Numbered from the stretch's first letter, positions 44,489 through 56,300 are shown. The stretch: DNA of 64,000 bases from Cyclospora cayetanensis (GCF_002999335.1 NW_020312762.1:62001-126000); one strand, 5' to 3'. The notes: generated from the sequence alone by a model not told the origin. Made by a program: numbers and translations.

Positions 44489-47307
44489 ATGTCCAGAGAG
44501 GTAGAAGTTCCTCCCCACAATGAACATGCGCCTACTGAACAAGTAGGACGGCCTAGGGGCCCTCCCCAAGGGGACGGTGAGCCTCAGAGACGCTCTGATG
44601 GTCCCCAAGACACCAGGAACGGAAAGGATCCTCTCTCACAGCACAGCGCGAGTGCTGCCTCGACAGATAAAGCTCAACATGATGAGAGGAGCCAAGATCC
44701 TGGCACTGCGCCTCCACAATCCACGCCTCCACAGCCTCGAGGCGCCTCGCCGCGACAGCGTGTGGCCGTTCGCTTTATGCAGGGGAGGCGGGGGGTTCAG
44801 GAAGATCGGCATGTTGTGGTGTCTGACCTGCGGAGTCTACTGGAGAGTGAAGCGCAGACAGTTGTCGACTCGTGGGGATGCTCCTCGAGTGAGGCCTCTT
44901 ACACTGCTCGTCTTCTTTGAAAGCTCGTTGAGATCCTGTTTCTCTCTGTGTGTCTTTGTCCCTCATCTCATGGGTTTCTCTGCCACGCACCTTCACCCGA
45001 TGCTCGAAAATCCTTATGCAGGTGTTCTCAATCCCCTGCCAAGTCATGCACGCAGTATTTAGCGTCTCCTTCGCCGTGAGATGCACGGCACCAACATTTG
45101 AAATCCTCTCAAAACACGTTTTTTGTTGTTTCTGCAGCCTCGCTGGTTGCTCTTTTTGATGGGCATCGTGGAGTCTGCTGCTCGGACTTCTGCTCCTCTG
45201 TACTGCCCTCCAAACTCGCGGATCTCCTTACGCGAAAGCTTCCGCAGCAAGCAGCAGCAACTCCAGCGGCTGCGGCGAAGTCGAACACGGGATCGTCTCC
45301 CCCAGGATCGTCCGTAGGAGCTGAGGGGGCGGGCACCCCCGAAAAAGGAGGCCTCAAGAAGACTCAGGAGCTGCAGTGTAACGACTCGACAAGCGCATCG
45401 AGTCTCTTAGCCCCCCTTTCTGCTGCTTCCTTCTCCAGCCTCGCACCCCAAGGCTCCCCCCAAGACGCTTGTTTGTGCCCTTCTCTGAGGAATCTCCTCC
45501 CAGCCTTACCAGAAGGTCTCCAAGGACTGCTGCCTTCTCTCTACCACCGCCTCTTTTCCGTCTACAAGCAAACGGACAAGGAGTTTATCGCCAAGTACAA
45601 GACGAAGGCGAACGCGGGATGCACTGCAGTAGCCTTGCTTACTGTGGGGCCCCTCGCGGTTGTCTCTTGGGTGGGAGACTCGCGCGCTGTCGCAGGGGTG
45701 AAGAAGGCTCCCTCTCAGGCCTCCTCTCCGAAGATCTCCCTCGCAGGAGCTTCTGAGGATGCTAAAAAGGCTGCTGGAGAGGACGACTCTTCTGCGCTGG
45801 TGGCGGTGCGGCTGACAGAAGATCACAAACCGAGCAGGATCGATGAGAAGGCGAGGATAGAAAAGGCTGGGGGTCATGTGTTGATGGTGGGGGGAGTCGC
45901 TAGAGTGGCTCCAGCGGACTACGAGGTATGCAAACTTTGCCTTAGTTTCCGAGATCGCTTGTGTTAGCCTTCGCGTTGCTGCATTTTGTGGGGTACTGGT
46001 ACTGCAGGCAGCGGTGCGGGCTTTGCTGCTGGTGTGGCTCGTGTTGCGGGTTGTGAGGGAGACGCTATATTGCAGCGCTAATGGTCCTCCTTCTGCGTCC
46101 GACACAGGAGAGGACGAAGCGCTTGAAGCACGAGCAGTGCACTATAGGGGGAGCTTCTCAGCAGCCCTCTACTCTCCTTGCCGGTGAGTTTGTGTCTGTG
46201 TCTGTGTGTCTGTCTGTGTCTGTGTCTGTCTGTGTGTCTGTCTGTGTGTCTGTGTCTGTGTGTGTCTGTCTGTGTGTCTGTGTCTGTGTGTGTCTATCTG
46301 TCTCTGTCTGTGTGTGGTGGCGGGCTGCTGTTACTCGCGTTGCATATTTAGAACTGGCAAACATTCTGCAGCTGCTCGTGCAAACTAGCGGTCTGTCCCT
46401 AGACCCTTCACTACGGGGGCGTGCATCCGTGGAAGTCTCCAAACAACAGCCAGGGAGAGACGCACAAGGCATTTGTTTGTTTCTTGCGCCTTGTCAATGC
46501 AGTGTCTCGATCCTTTGGTGACCGAGATCTTAAGAGCGAGGGCCTCATAAGTGCAACACCCGAGGTGGTCCTTCTGCCCCTCACACCTCAAGTCCGCTTT
46601 GTGCTCCTTGCATGCGACGGCATTTGGGATGCTCTTACAGACCAGGCAAGGCGAATAGTTTCTTCTTACTGTGTATAGATACTCTGTCTTCAGGCTTTGA
46701 GAATCCCTCTAGGCCTTCCACACGGCCAAACGCCAAGTTGTCACTTTTTGTGCGTGTTTGCGCTTCCGACGAGACTTTCACGCTGTGTTGTGTCTACATT
46801 TTAGGAAGTTGTAGATCTTGTGGCCATGCATCTGCACAACCCAGAGGAGGCTACTAGTCGTGTTATCAAGACCGCTTTTGAGAGAGGCAGCCAGGTCTGT
46901 ATATAGTCTCGCTTTAAGAAGTTTTCCCGCCGCATATTAAATCGGTCTGTGTGTATCTCACTTTGTTGAGGTTGCTTGCCGCCCCGTTGTTCAGTGCCAA
47001 TTTGCACTTCTGTCGCCGACCTTCTTTTACTCTGACTTCTCCCTCGACGCTATCTGCCGTTTTCCCTTTCTCTTCCTTCTCATTCTCGATTTTATTCTTC
47101 AACACATCCTTTGCATGCCTTCCGGGCCCCTGGCTGGTATTGTCGCTAGGTTCCGCATATCTGCTCTTTCTGCCCACTTCTCTTCAGTCTCTGCTCCTAT
47201 CTATTCATGTTTCGTCCTTGCATGCTTGACGAATGCCTTCTCAGGATAACCTCACTGCAATGCTTGTAGTCTTCGACACCGATACGCAAGCCTCAGAGAC
47301 TTCTTGA
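44489..47307 (+). CDS. PP2C-type (PPM) serine/threonine protein phosphatase
   Basis: Six exons: 44489-44888, 45138-45925, 46108-46183, 46503-46645, 46805-46894, 47245-47307 (519 aa). The frame opens earlier, but the first ATG is 44489. PPM motifs are in order: RRGVQEDRH with E105-D106, LVALFDGHRG with metal ligand D141, GCTAVALL, SWVGDSRAV (D314), LTEDHKP, SRSFGDRDLK, LLACDGIWDALTDQ (D460), then DNLTAML (D500). All metal-binding Asp residues are present, so activity is expected. The usual DGHGG is DGHRG. A low-complexity Ser/Ala/Pro-rich insert of roughly 75 residues follows motif DGHRG. The first 90 residues are polar and Pro/Gln-rich; there is no signal peptide or membrane helix. Intron 4 needs a GC donor (CAG|GCAAGG at 46646), which joins LTDQ to EVVDLV exactly as in the family. 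Confidence 0.94.
46192..46315. repeat. TGTC/TGTGTC microsatellite in PP2C intron 3
   Basis: An imperfect run of TGTCTG and TGTGTC units starts eight bases after the 5' splice site of intron 3 (46184-46502). It yields long artefactual Val/Ser/Cys frames on + and Thr/Asp/His frames on -; neither is coding. Confidence 0.9.
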
Positions 47308-48700
47308 AGCAGCCCCCTCAGCGACCAAGTTTTATGCTGGGACGCTGGGAAAAGGGCAGTAGTGCCCCATCTCTTCCCCTCGATTGCCTCTTCTGCTGCT
47401 GGTTCCTTTAGGCTCTTCGTATGCTTTGCTTTCCCCTTAGTGCTGTGCTCTCCGAAGAGCTGCTGCCTGAGAATTCATGTGCATCTGCGCATACAACGGT
47501 GTGCACACGTGCCACTCGGCATTGTCTGAGTACCGTGGGAGAGAGTCTCTTTGGCGGACCTGATATATTTAAACGTCAAGGCCTGTCACAAAGCCACTGA
47601 AGCCAGGCTTCGAACGTGGGGTTGTCAAACGAGCTGAGGGGCTGCTAAGCAGCTACTGTAGCAGTGCATAGGGGGCTGCGTAGATTGCAAGGGGACCTAT
47701 TTCGCTCTGCTGACGCAATACACTGGCAGGGTAGCTAGCTACAGTCGCGCCTGCGGCTCTCGATACAAGCGGCAAAAGGCTAACAACGCTACACGACTAG
47801 ACTGCTGCCTATAATATAGAAAAACAATGAGGGGCAGCTGCAACCCCAGGCTAAGGAAAGAAACTCAGGAACCAGTGGCAACACACTTGGACTCTAGAAA
47901 ATAGCACTCCATACAAAATTGCAGGGACAGTTAAAAGGTGTGTTTCCTCCCCTTTCCACTCCCACCCCAAAGAAGTCGGTCTCCTGGTGCTAACGACGCC
48001 GCGAAGGCCGCAGCTAGCTGAGTGACTCGCAGCTAGCTACCAAGCCACCCAGCTAGCTAGGCAGGGGACCTCCAACCACAGCGCGCTCCCAGTGATGCTG
48101 CTCCGCATCACCATTAGCCTGCAGTGCGCTCCCCTTCCCATCCGCCGAGGCCCTTTTTGCCAGTACGCCCAGCTCCGCACAAAGGCGTCCAATTGCAGAG
48201 ACACCTCGCACCAGCCAACGCGCTGCCCTACTAGAGAGCGCAAGAAGCCCGCGGAAATAGCGCGAAGGAGAACCACTCCGGGAAGAAGCCAAGCGGCAAG
48301 GTACTTCAGGCCGCGTGTAACCCCCAACACCAACTGTGCTGACGATGACTGGCTGGGGAATCGCTTGTCGATACAAGCGAACAAGACCGCCATTGCAAAT
48401 GGGGCCAGCTGCTTTTGCCGACAAACGAGAGAGAAAGGAGAACAGGGCCTCTCTAGGAAGGCTATTACGGAGCACGCTGTCTCCGTATCTTCTGAGGAAT
48501 CCTTGCACTGGCATGTGTACTGACTGAACGGCATCAGCAGCAAGAACATCTTTGGCAGCAGCAGCAGCACCCGCGGCGAAAAGCCCTCTTACTGCAAGGC
48601 TACTTCGGGCCCTAGGGACCCTCACACCGTCCTCCCCCTTGCGTTCCCACTCTACCCCAACCCGCCTTCCCAAGCTGGGGAGCGTTTATATGCTGAGCTG
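47308..48700. other. Region between PP2C and the RBBP6-like gene (convergent)
   Basis: 3' UTRs of the two convergent genes should lie here. The first 700 bases hold nothing recognisable. In 48037-48673 overlapping frames exist on both strands: 206 codons (48053-48673, -), 177 codons (48037-48570, -) and 143 codons (48092-48523, +). The 206-codon frame begins with ATG and is arginine-, serine- and alanine-rich with no domain. It could be a small gene or extra sequence of the RBBP6-like transcript, but the GC-rich composition makes chance frames likely, so I do not call it. Confidence 0.45.
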
Positions 48701-51643
48701 TTACTGCTTCCTCCCGTGTTCCCGTGTTGCCTGCCACCCCTCTCCCGTCCCTCTGCTGCTCTGCCCACAGTCCCTCTGAGGGCCCTCGTGCGGTGTCTCT
48801 GCAGCACAGCACCAAGCCAATGAGTCCGAAGCCGCCGAACCGGCTACGCGGGGCCCCTCTGCCCGCCCGCCTCCCGCCTCTGCACCCCCTAGGATGCTTC
48901 TACACCCCGACTCACTACCAGACACTAGAACGCATGCAGCCCCGTTCGCACGCACGGGGGGCCCGCTAGCTCGCGTCGTCGCCGGGGGGCCCACCAATGC
49001 AGCAGTGGATGCCTCCCCCTTACGTGCTGGCGCCGTGCTGCTACCCGGTGTCTCTACTGAGGATGCGACGGTAGAGGAGAAGCCTCCTGAGGGCCCAACA
49101 GTGCCAGGGCCCCTTTGCCCCAATGCGATGCGCAACCGCTTGAGGGGAGGTGGCACTACTACAGGCGCTCTGCGGCCACCAGAGGGGCCCCCAGCTGCGC
49201 GCTTAGGCGCAGCTGGGGCCCTTTTAGGGACAGGTGCATTGGCACCTCGCACTGCTTCTGTCACGTTACCTGGAGGGGCACCCCGCGATGCTGCTGCAGA
49301 TGGTGGTGCCTTTCTTACTGCCGCTGCCTGCCCTGCTCTTGCTGCCACGCTGGGAGGGAAGGGCCTCTTAGGGGACGCTGCTGGTGCTGCGGCTGCTAAT
49401 GTGGCGATTGCTGGGGGGGGTACGTTCGGGGTAACTCTGCCCTTATTTCTAGATTCATTAGCGTGTAGACTGTCTCTCCTGTTGCTGCTTCCGCTGCTCG
49501 CTGACGATATTTCTGTGACCTCAAGTCTGGAGGCTCCCCGGGGGCCCGAGTTTGCGCGCTTCAGTGCTTTGATCTGCAGGCGGCGAACATGAAGAAACTG
49601 CTCCTCTGACAGGAAAGGCAGGATTGCGGTGTATCCTAAAAATGGATTCCGGGGGTTTGGAGGCTTCCCCGGGAGACCTAAGGGCTTGGGGCCCCCTGCT
49701 GCTGCTACAGCAGCGACTTGTTGCTGCTGTTCGTCGGTTGGGCACGGTGCGTTCGAGGCAGGCAACGGAGCAGCCACAGCAGGAGAGGCAGTGTCTCCGG
49801 GCACCCCTTCCCCACCAGCAGGAGCAACAGATCGAGACGGACTGCTCCTTGCTGTTGCATGCACGTCGCCTGCTGCCGGAGCGGTTACTGGGGGGGCCCC
49901 TAGACCTGTCTGTACAGTGGCGGGCACGATTAGAACAGCCCCCTGCCTCCAAGGTTCATTTGATCTGCTGCCGTACTGCACATAGTCTCTTACGCAGGAG
50001 AGGACTTCTTCGTATTTGGTGGAATCTACTGCAACTTCTAAAGAAAGCCCCAAAGCTGTGCGTTTTAACACCCCATGCCCCTGTGGGGCCCCCCCCGTGG
50101 AGGCGGTCCCCCTTCGGGCCCCCCCAAACAAGCCACACAGCGGCTGTTTGCGAGCAGGGAGCATCGGCAGGCGCCCATACTTCTCAATCCAATTAACCCT
50201 GAGTACACATGCAGGTGTAGGTACACCCGAGGGGCCCCCCCCCGCTGCGTACGAAGGACTCCCCTGCATCTGCCACTGAGACAAAACATCTGCAGCTGCA
50301 GGGTCTGTCGAAGGCACCCGATTAAGGGCCCATAGACGAACAAAGCCCCCAATGGAAAAGGAGGAGCCCCCGCCACAGAGGCAGCAGGGAACAACGAAGA
50401 ACTCTTCCGCTGCTGTTGGCGCTTCGGCGGGAGCAGCAGCAGCACCTGCAGCAGGAGCAGTCTCTGTTTCCCGCATGCACGCGCTCGCGAGGACTGCAGC
50501 TAGTTCAGAAGCAGCATCCACCACCATCAAGTCGAAGTCTCTCATGAGTTGCAGATTCTTCGAAGGCTGCAGATAGACAAAATGACGAGGGCCCCCTGCT
50601 ACCGCCGTCCCAGGAGAATGCGGGGGTGCCGCAGAGGCCCCCGCTGAAGGGGCCCCCCCCCCTTCGCTGACTGCCACTCCTGAAGAAGTCGTTCCATTAG
50701 GAATGGTCTCAGCACTTGCCTCCTCTTCAACAGGCAGCGGGGGCCCCTCATCGGGGGGGCCCCCCCCGTCTGCAGCTGGAGGCTGCTGCACGGGCCCCTC
50801 CTGTGCTGCTGCCTCTCCAGTTGGGGGCTCCGGATGGGGCGCACCCGCTGGATCCGTCTGAGGAGGGGAAGGGGGGCCCCCAGTTCCCTCGGGGGCCCCG
50901 ATTTCGGGGTCCCCCGTTGGGGCCCCCGGGGCCCCTGGGTCTCCAGCGGCCACTGCATTCGGCTGCTCGTAATCGTCGGGATTAACGTTTTTGAGGATCT
51001 CCTCCAGCCGCTTGTTGCGCATGATCTGGCGAAAAGCCGAGAGACAAAAGGGGCATCTGTGTTGCTTCTTCAGTTGAACCTCAATGCATCCTCGACAGGC
51101 GGAATGGCCACAGTTCGATGCACATTTGACTAAGAGAGGCTGCCGCATGATGCCCCCACACAAGCCACACACCCACTCGGGAGGCAGACGCAGCTTGGGG
51201 CCCCTGAGGGGCCCCGCCTGGCTCCATTCAGCAGCAGACAATTCCGTCCGTGCACTGTGTTGCAACACCTCTTGACCGCTAGGGCCCCGTATAACCACTC
51301 GCTGCAGCACAACCCGCGAGAAACTCTGAATCGGCTGTTCTTCCAGTTCCGCTTCCACAAGGAATTCCCCTGCTCCGCCCACTGGATCGCACTCATTCTT
51401 GCTACTGGTGGCGTTGGTGTTGTTGCTGCTCGGGGGGGGGGGCTGGGGGGTGGGGTCGCTGCTACTTGAGCTGGTGTTCACAAGGAAGACTCGAAAGTCG
51501 ATCTTCCTCCTAAATTCAGCAGCAAAGCCGCAACGCCGAGCGAGAACTTGCTTCAACTCAGCCACCGTCACTGTGGGGCCCGAAATAGGGCACTCTCTGT
51601 ACGCCCCTGCATGCTCAGAGCTTAGCCGGTAGTATATCAGCAT
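48701..51643 (-). CDS. DWNN-RING protein of the RBBP6/Mpe1 family
   Basis: A single long frame of 980 residues on - (ATG 51641-51643, TAA 48701-48703). Residues 1-120 form a DWNN (ubiquitin-like) domain starting at the very N-terminus (MLIYYRLSSEHAGAYRECPI, VAELKQVLARRCGF, then VVLQRVVIRG) with a Ser/Pro/Asn-rich insert at about 57-90. Residues 159-200 form the RING (CGLC, CASNCGHSACRGC, CPFC). The rest is disordered and rich in Pro, Ala and Gly, with a few ordered patches (RHFVYLQPSKNLQLMRDFDL; KYEEVLSCVRDYVQYGSRS) and basic ends typical of the family. RBBP6/Mpe1 proteins join the cleavage and polyadenylation factor and act as E3 ligases in mRNA 3'-end formation. The CCHC zinc knuckle normally found between DWNN and RING is not present. 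The frame may hide introns, but none is needed. Confidence 0.87.
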   Translation of the reverse strand: MLIYYRLSSEHAGAYRECPISGPTVTVAELKQVLARRCGFAAEFRRKIDFRVFLVNTSSSSSDPTPQPPPPSSNNTNATSSKNECDPVGGAGEFLVEAELEEQPIQSFSRVVLQRVVIRGPSGQEVLQHSARTELSAAEWSQAGPLRGPKLRLPPEWVCGLCGGIMRQPLLVKCASNCGHSACRGCIEVQLKKQHRCPFCLSAFRQIMRNKRLEEILKNVNPDDYEQPNAVAAGDPGAPGAPTGDPEIGAPEGTGGPPSPPQTDPAGAPHPEPPTGEAAAQEGPVQQPPAADGGGPPDEGPPLPVEEEASAETIPNGTTSSGVAVSEGGGAPSAGASAAPPHSPGTAVAGGPRHFVYLQPSKNLQLMRDFDLMVVDAASELAAVLASACMRETETAPAAGAAAAPAEAPTAAEEFFVVPCCLCGGGSSFSIGGFVRLWALNRVPSTDPAAADVLSQWQMQGSPSYAAGGGPSGVPTPACVLRVNWIEKYGRLPMLPARKQPLCGLFGGARRGTASTGGAPQGHGVLKRTALGLSLEVAVDSTKYEEVLSCVRDYVQYGSRSNEPWRQGAVLIVPATVQTGLGAPPVTAPAAGDVHATARSSPSRSVAPAGGEGVPGDTASPAVAAPLPASNAPCPTDEQQQQVAAVAAAGGPKPLGLPGKPPNPRNPFLGYTAILPFLSEEQFLHVRRLQIKALKRANSGPRGASRLEVTEISSASSGSSNRRDSLHANESRNKGRVTPNVPPPAIATLAAAAPAASPKRPFPPSVAARAGQAAAVRKAPPSAAASRGAPPGNVTEAVRGANAPVPKRAPAAPKRAAGGPSGGRRAPVVVPPPLKRLRIALGQRGPGTVGPSGGFSSTVASSVETPGSSTAPARKGEASTAALVGPPATTRASGPPVRANGAACVLVSGSESGCRSILGGAEAGGGRAEGPRVAGSAASDSLAWCCAAETPHEGPQRDCGQSSRGTGEGWQATREHGRKQ

Positions 51644-53385
51644 TCTAGAGGCCGCGTTCTGTGTGTTTCTCTAGCTCCGCTCCTCCGTCCTTCTGCCTCT
51701 TGGTGTCTGCCTCTCTTTGCCTATATGCCTCCTTAGATGCCTCTTTAGATGCCTCCTTCCGTCCTTTTTCGCCGCCGTCTTAATGATGTGTTTCCTAATA
51801 TCTGTTTCGCTCAGGCTCAAGACCCCTACCAGGAGAGCCGTCCACAGGTATCTTTTCCCTGGCAGAATCTGGAGCACAGAGCCTCTAAGGCTGACGCGAG
51901 GCCACCCACAGGCTGTAACAGGAGGAGAAGAAAGACGAGGCAATGAGGAGCTGACGCATTGGGATGGCAAGGAGGTGGGGGAAGATCGGGGCACCAAGGC
52001 TTCAACTTTGGTCTTTAAAAACGTTGGCATCACCTACCACATCGTCAATATTCACACGGCCAGCAGTCAGACCGTTGGCATTCGCTGCTGATGCTTCCAA
52101 TCATTCCTTTCATGGTGTTCATTCAATTCTGGTGTGACAAGACGATGACACGTCGCAGAAAGAAGGCAGGGAGGCCCTCAAGGGCCTTCTGCCTCCTCCG
52201 TAGCAAAAGAAGAAGCATACAAGCCGCAACAAGTATCCTAAGACCAGAAAAATGGAAACTGTGTCGCTGCTGCTGCTACTACTAGTGCTGCTGCCAGTGG
52301 TGCTGCTGCGCTGCGAACGCAAGCACTACAACAATTGCAGGCACCAGGCAGGCAAAGAGGAAAAGAGGTATCCCCAGAGTGTCTGCTGCTTAAGCGCATG
52401 AATGCAATAAAACAAAAGTGTAAACTATATTCTCCTAGGCAGGTAACAGCAGAAGAAGAAGCAGAGAAAGAAGCGCATGAGAGCAGCAGCAGGAGGCGAA
52501 ACAGCCCTGACTGCAGCATCAGCAGCAGCAGCAGTCATTCTCTCCCCTCTACTATGTGCTGAAGCAAGCTCTGCAGAGAGGGCCATTCGCCGTTTGAGGG
52601 ATTTTCTAAGGCCTTTTTCGTTTAGTATAATCATTCTAAACTCATTTGGGCCCCATTTCCATCTTTCTCTGCATTTCCCGTGCGGGGTCGAGCGTTTTTA
52701 GGCTTAGCTGCTGCTGTTGCTACGCTGCAGCTGTTTTGGAGTCGCTCAGACTTCCTCTATCGACTTGTTGCAAGGGGTTTCAATCTAATTCACTCTGTTG
52801 TCTTGTTTCTTCTCAGTCGTATTAAAGGAGGGGTGAAGGGAGGCAGCAGGGGCGGTGTTGGGTTGATGCAAAAGTCCTCCTGATAGCACTCGCATCACAG
52901 CGGCTGGCACTGAAGGAGCATTTTTATTGACTTGGAGACTTCATACCCGTGGAATTGTGCCCCCTTCTTTTTGAGGCGTCCTCTGAACCGTCTGTATTGG
53001 AGGGGGTGCCGCGTTGCCTGCGCTTGCTTAGACTCGCATATACCTCTGGCAAGTGTATTTTGTGGGCTGACGCCTCGGATCCTCGCGTGTAACGCCGTTG
53101 CTGGCGCATGTTAAGAAGCGGAGGGAAGGGAGAGAGAGCGGTAGGAGGGGGAAAGCGCGAGTGGAACGCCTGGCGCGAGAGTCGATAGGGGGTGGTGAGG
53201 CAACAGGGGGATCAAGCAGGGAGGGCGAGTTAGGTGCCCTGTTGTCTTCCTGCGTGTTGAATTTCGCCTCTCGGCATGATGCCATCGTCATTGTGACCCC
53301 AGATTGATCCCTATGCAAGCCAGAGAACAAGAAAGATACAGACGGGAAAGCAACGAAGGCAGAGGCAGTCAACAGACGAGAGAAG
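51644..53385. promoter_or_regulatory. Divergent promoter interval between RBBP6-like (-) and V-ATPase a (+)
   Basis: 1.74 kb between two start codons. A frame at 51717-52091 (+, 124 codons) has no domain. CTG and CAG clusters occur at 52263-52315 and 52478-52540, the only notable triplet runs in this half of the window apart from 38.65-38.77 kb; they may lie in a transcribed leader. A GAGGGAAGG/GAGAGAG purine run lies at 53118-53150, upstream of the V-ATPase start. Confidence 0.5.
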
Positions 53386-56300
53386 ATGTCGACCTTGCGG
53401 AGCGAGCCGATGGTGCGGGGTACGATGGTACTTCCCTCCTCGCTTCCTGTCGCTCATGAAATGTTGGAGAGGATAGGGCGCCTGTCAGCTGTTCAATTTG
53501 TAGATATGCAGGCGAATGCTCTCGTCAGGCCGTATAACAACTACATTCAGCGAATCGAGGAGATGGAGAGGATCATTCGCTTCCTTCACGAGGAAATAAG
53601 GTGTTTGGAGCTAGCCACGGCAGCGACGAGAGGAGGGGATACCGCTCCGCTAGTGGTGAAGGCGCCGAAAGGCGGCCAGAGTTTCCTCGAGAACGGAAAA
53701 GGGTATATCCTGGATCGCGTGGAGGAGGCGCTGAGTCGTCTGTATGCGCAATTCGTGCTATTCAAGGGCAACAATACAAATTTGCAGAACGAGAAGAATG
53801 CAGCGTTGGAAGAACAGTGCGTCTTGCAGGTGGCGGTGCAACAGCTCAGGGTCGGTGGGGCCGGTGGAAACACACTGTACGGACAGGGTCCTGGAAGGGG
53901 TTTTTCGGGGGGCCCCCCTGCTGGGGGCCCCCGTGGGGATTTCCAGGAAGATACGGAAGACATTGAAGACGGCCGCAACTTGTTGTTTCCGCAGTCAGGA
54001 GATGAGTTCATGAGTCTTTCCGCTTCTAGCAAGACGGGAGAGAACGCGGCTGTGTCTGCTGTCGCGGGGATGATTGCACTTCAAGACATTCCACGCTTCC
54101 AGCGCACGCTCTTCAGGTCTACTAGAGGCAACGCCTTTTCCTTCTTCCAACCGACAGATCAGAAGTTCACGGATCCCAAGACAGGAGCAGATCTCCAGAA
54201 AAACGTCTTTGTGGTGTATCACCAGGGAAGCACGCAGTCCCTTTTGCATGAAAAGATCAAGAGAGTCTGCTTGGCGTTCAACGGCCATTGTTATCAGTGG
54301 CCTTCCACTCTCCGTCAAGCGAAGGAAAGACTGGACGGTGAGAAGGCAGGGGTCCTTTAAGGAGGATTGGCATGTCTAGGGGGCTTCTAAAGCACTGCTC
54401 AGGTTCATGTGGCTTCATCGCGTTGCTGTAGAAGTACCCTTCTACCCCCCTTTCCTCCCCTACTACCCCCCTCCCCCACGTGGTGTTCGTGTTCTCGTAT
54501 CGCGCTCTCTGTCTAACGCCCGTAGATGTATCTTATAACTCCCAGCAGCTCTTTTCTTGCCTGAATATGCTTCCTAGTCGTGTGGTCGGTGTCTGTTCGC
54601 CGTGCTTGGCGCGTGCTCTCTGCTGCCCTCAACATCCAGTGCCTCTTGTATCTTAAAAATAAGCCATCTGATGTGTCTTTCTGCGCGCTTTTCTTTCGAG
54701 AAACTGGCACATACAATACTCTCCCTGTCGCAATCTGCCGAGCCGTTGCTCTGATGTCGCGCGTGTCTTTTTCCTCCGCTCTGCTGTCTCTGCTCAGCAT
54801 TGACGGATGTCATACGGGATAAGGAGAAGGCCCTTGCCGCATACGAAAACTATTTCCTGGGGGAGATCTCCACGCTTTTAGACATTCCAAGGGAGGGCAG
54901 CTCCTCACTCATTGAGGAATGGAGGATGTTCTGTCAGAAGGAAAAGGCCATTTATGCGGCGCTCAACTGCTTTGAGGGTAGGCAGTACTCGAGGTTACGC
55001 TGTGATGCATGCAGTGTGTGAAGGGGCCTATTCGGTCGTGAAAATCGGGAACTGAGTGCTTTCTACGATTTATTGACGGAGCAACTGTGTTTCTGGATGT
55101 GCTCTAGGCAGAGATATGACACTGCGGTGTTCATGTTGGATTCCCAAGGCGAAGGAGGAAAGCGTGAGGATGGTCCTCAAGTCAATGAAGACGGAGGGCG
55201 ACGAACAGGTACTTCATTCGGAGAAAGCACGTGTTTTCTTTTCTGCTGCTTGTTCATGTTTTGAGACTCTTGCCTCTCTAATTGCCTCTTCTCATGCGCC
55301 TTTTTTCGTGGCCATTGCTGGTCATGGGATGCTGTTTCGCGATGGAATAATGCAGATCCTCCCCTTTAGCACACATGTCGGGCCCCACAGCAAAGCGTGA
55401 GGCAAGATCGTGAACTAACAGCGCCCATATGAGGCCTCATCTGCATGCGTTTTTGGCTGTCCCCTTTTGGTGTTTCTTAGGGGTCGGCGTTCCTTCTCAC
55501 AGAGAAGCAGTTCTCTAACGCAATGCCGCCAACCTTCTTCAAGTCAACGGAGTTCACGGACCCGAGCCAAATGCTTGTAAGAGAGAGCAAACTCCAATTT
55601 GTTATCGTATTATTATTATCTGTTTTCCATCGAAATCCCCGACTTTTGTCGCTGAATGGAGGCGTCGAAAGAGTCTCCTGAATTGGGGTCATCTTTTCGT
55701 GTCCGTCCGACTGCACTGTCTGTCCACTTCAGTTGCCAGCCTCTCCCTATTCTGGATTGTGTTTTTAAATTTGTATGTTCGCGTGTAGTGTCACATGTCT
55801 CCATATGTCGTTTCTGGCGGGCTGTCTTGTTCAGGTGGATACTTACGGCGTCCCCCGCTATCAAGAGGCGAATCCAGCCTTCCTTGCTTCCGTGACTTTT
55901 CCCTTCTTGTTTGGCGTGATGTACGGCGATATTGGGCACGGTGGTATTGTCTTCCTCCTCGGCCTGTATCTTCTTTTCTTCAGTGACTACCTCAAGAAAA
56001 ACGGAGGCATGTTTGCGTCGTTTGTACCGTATCGATATCTCCTTGCTCTGATGGGTTTCTTCGCCTTTTATGCTGGCTTCCTCTATAATGACTTGTTCGC
56101 CTTGGGTGTCGATATATTCGGGACTACTTGGACGGAAGATGGACACGAGGAGATCAACGGCGGTATCAGACTACGACGAATTGTAAGCCGCGAACGGTGC
56201 TGGTCTTAGTGCAGTCTTTACGGCCTCTTTTGCCTTTCAGCCTTCTGTTCGCCGTGCCTGCCTCCGCTATTTGTGCCTTTTTCTGCTCCCGTCGAGGATT

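Noticed and set aside
46081..46521. 146-codon Val/Ser/Cys frame and its antisense Thr/Asp/His frame
   Set aside because: They cross the TGTC microsatellite of PP2C intron 3; the PP2C exons on either side join in phase without it.
48894..49592. 232-codon + strand frame opposite the RBBP6-like gene
   Set aside because: It is a GC-rich shadow: the - strand frame has the DWNN and RING domains at its start and is far longer.
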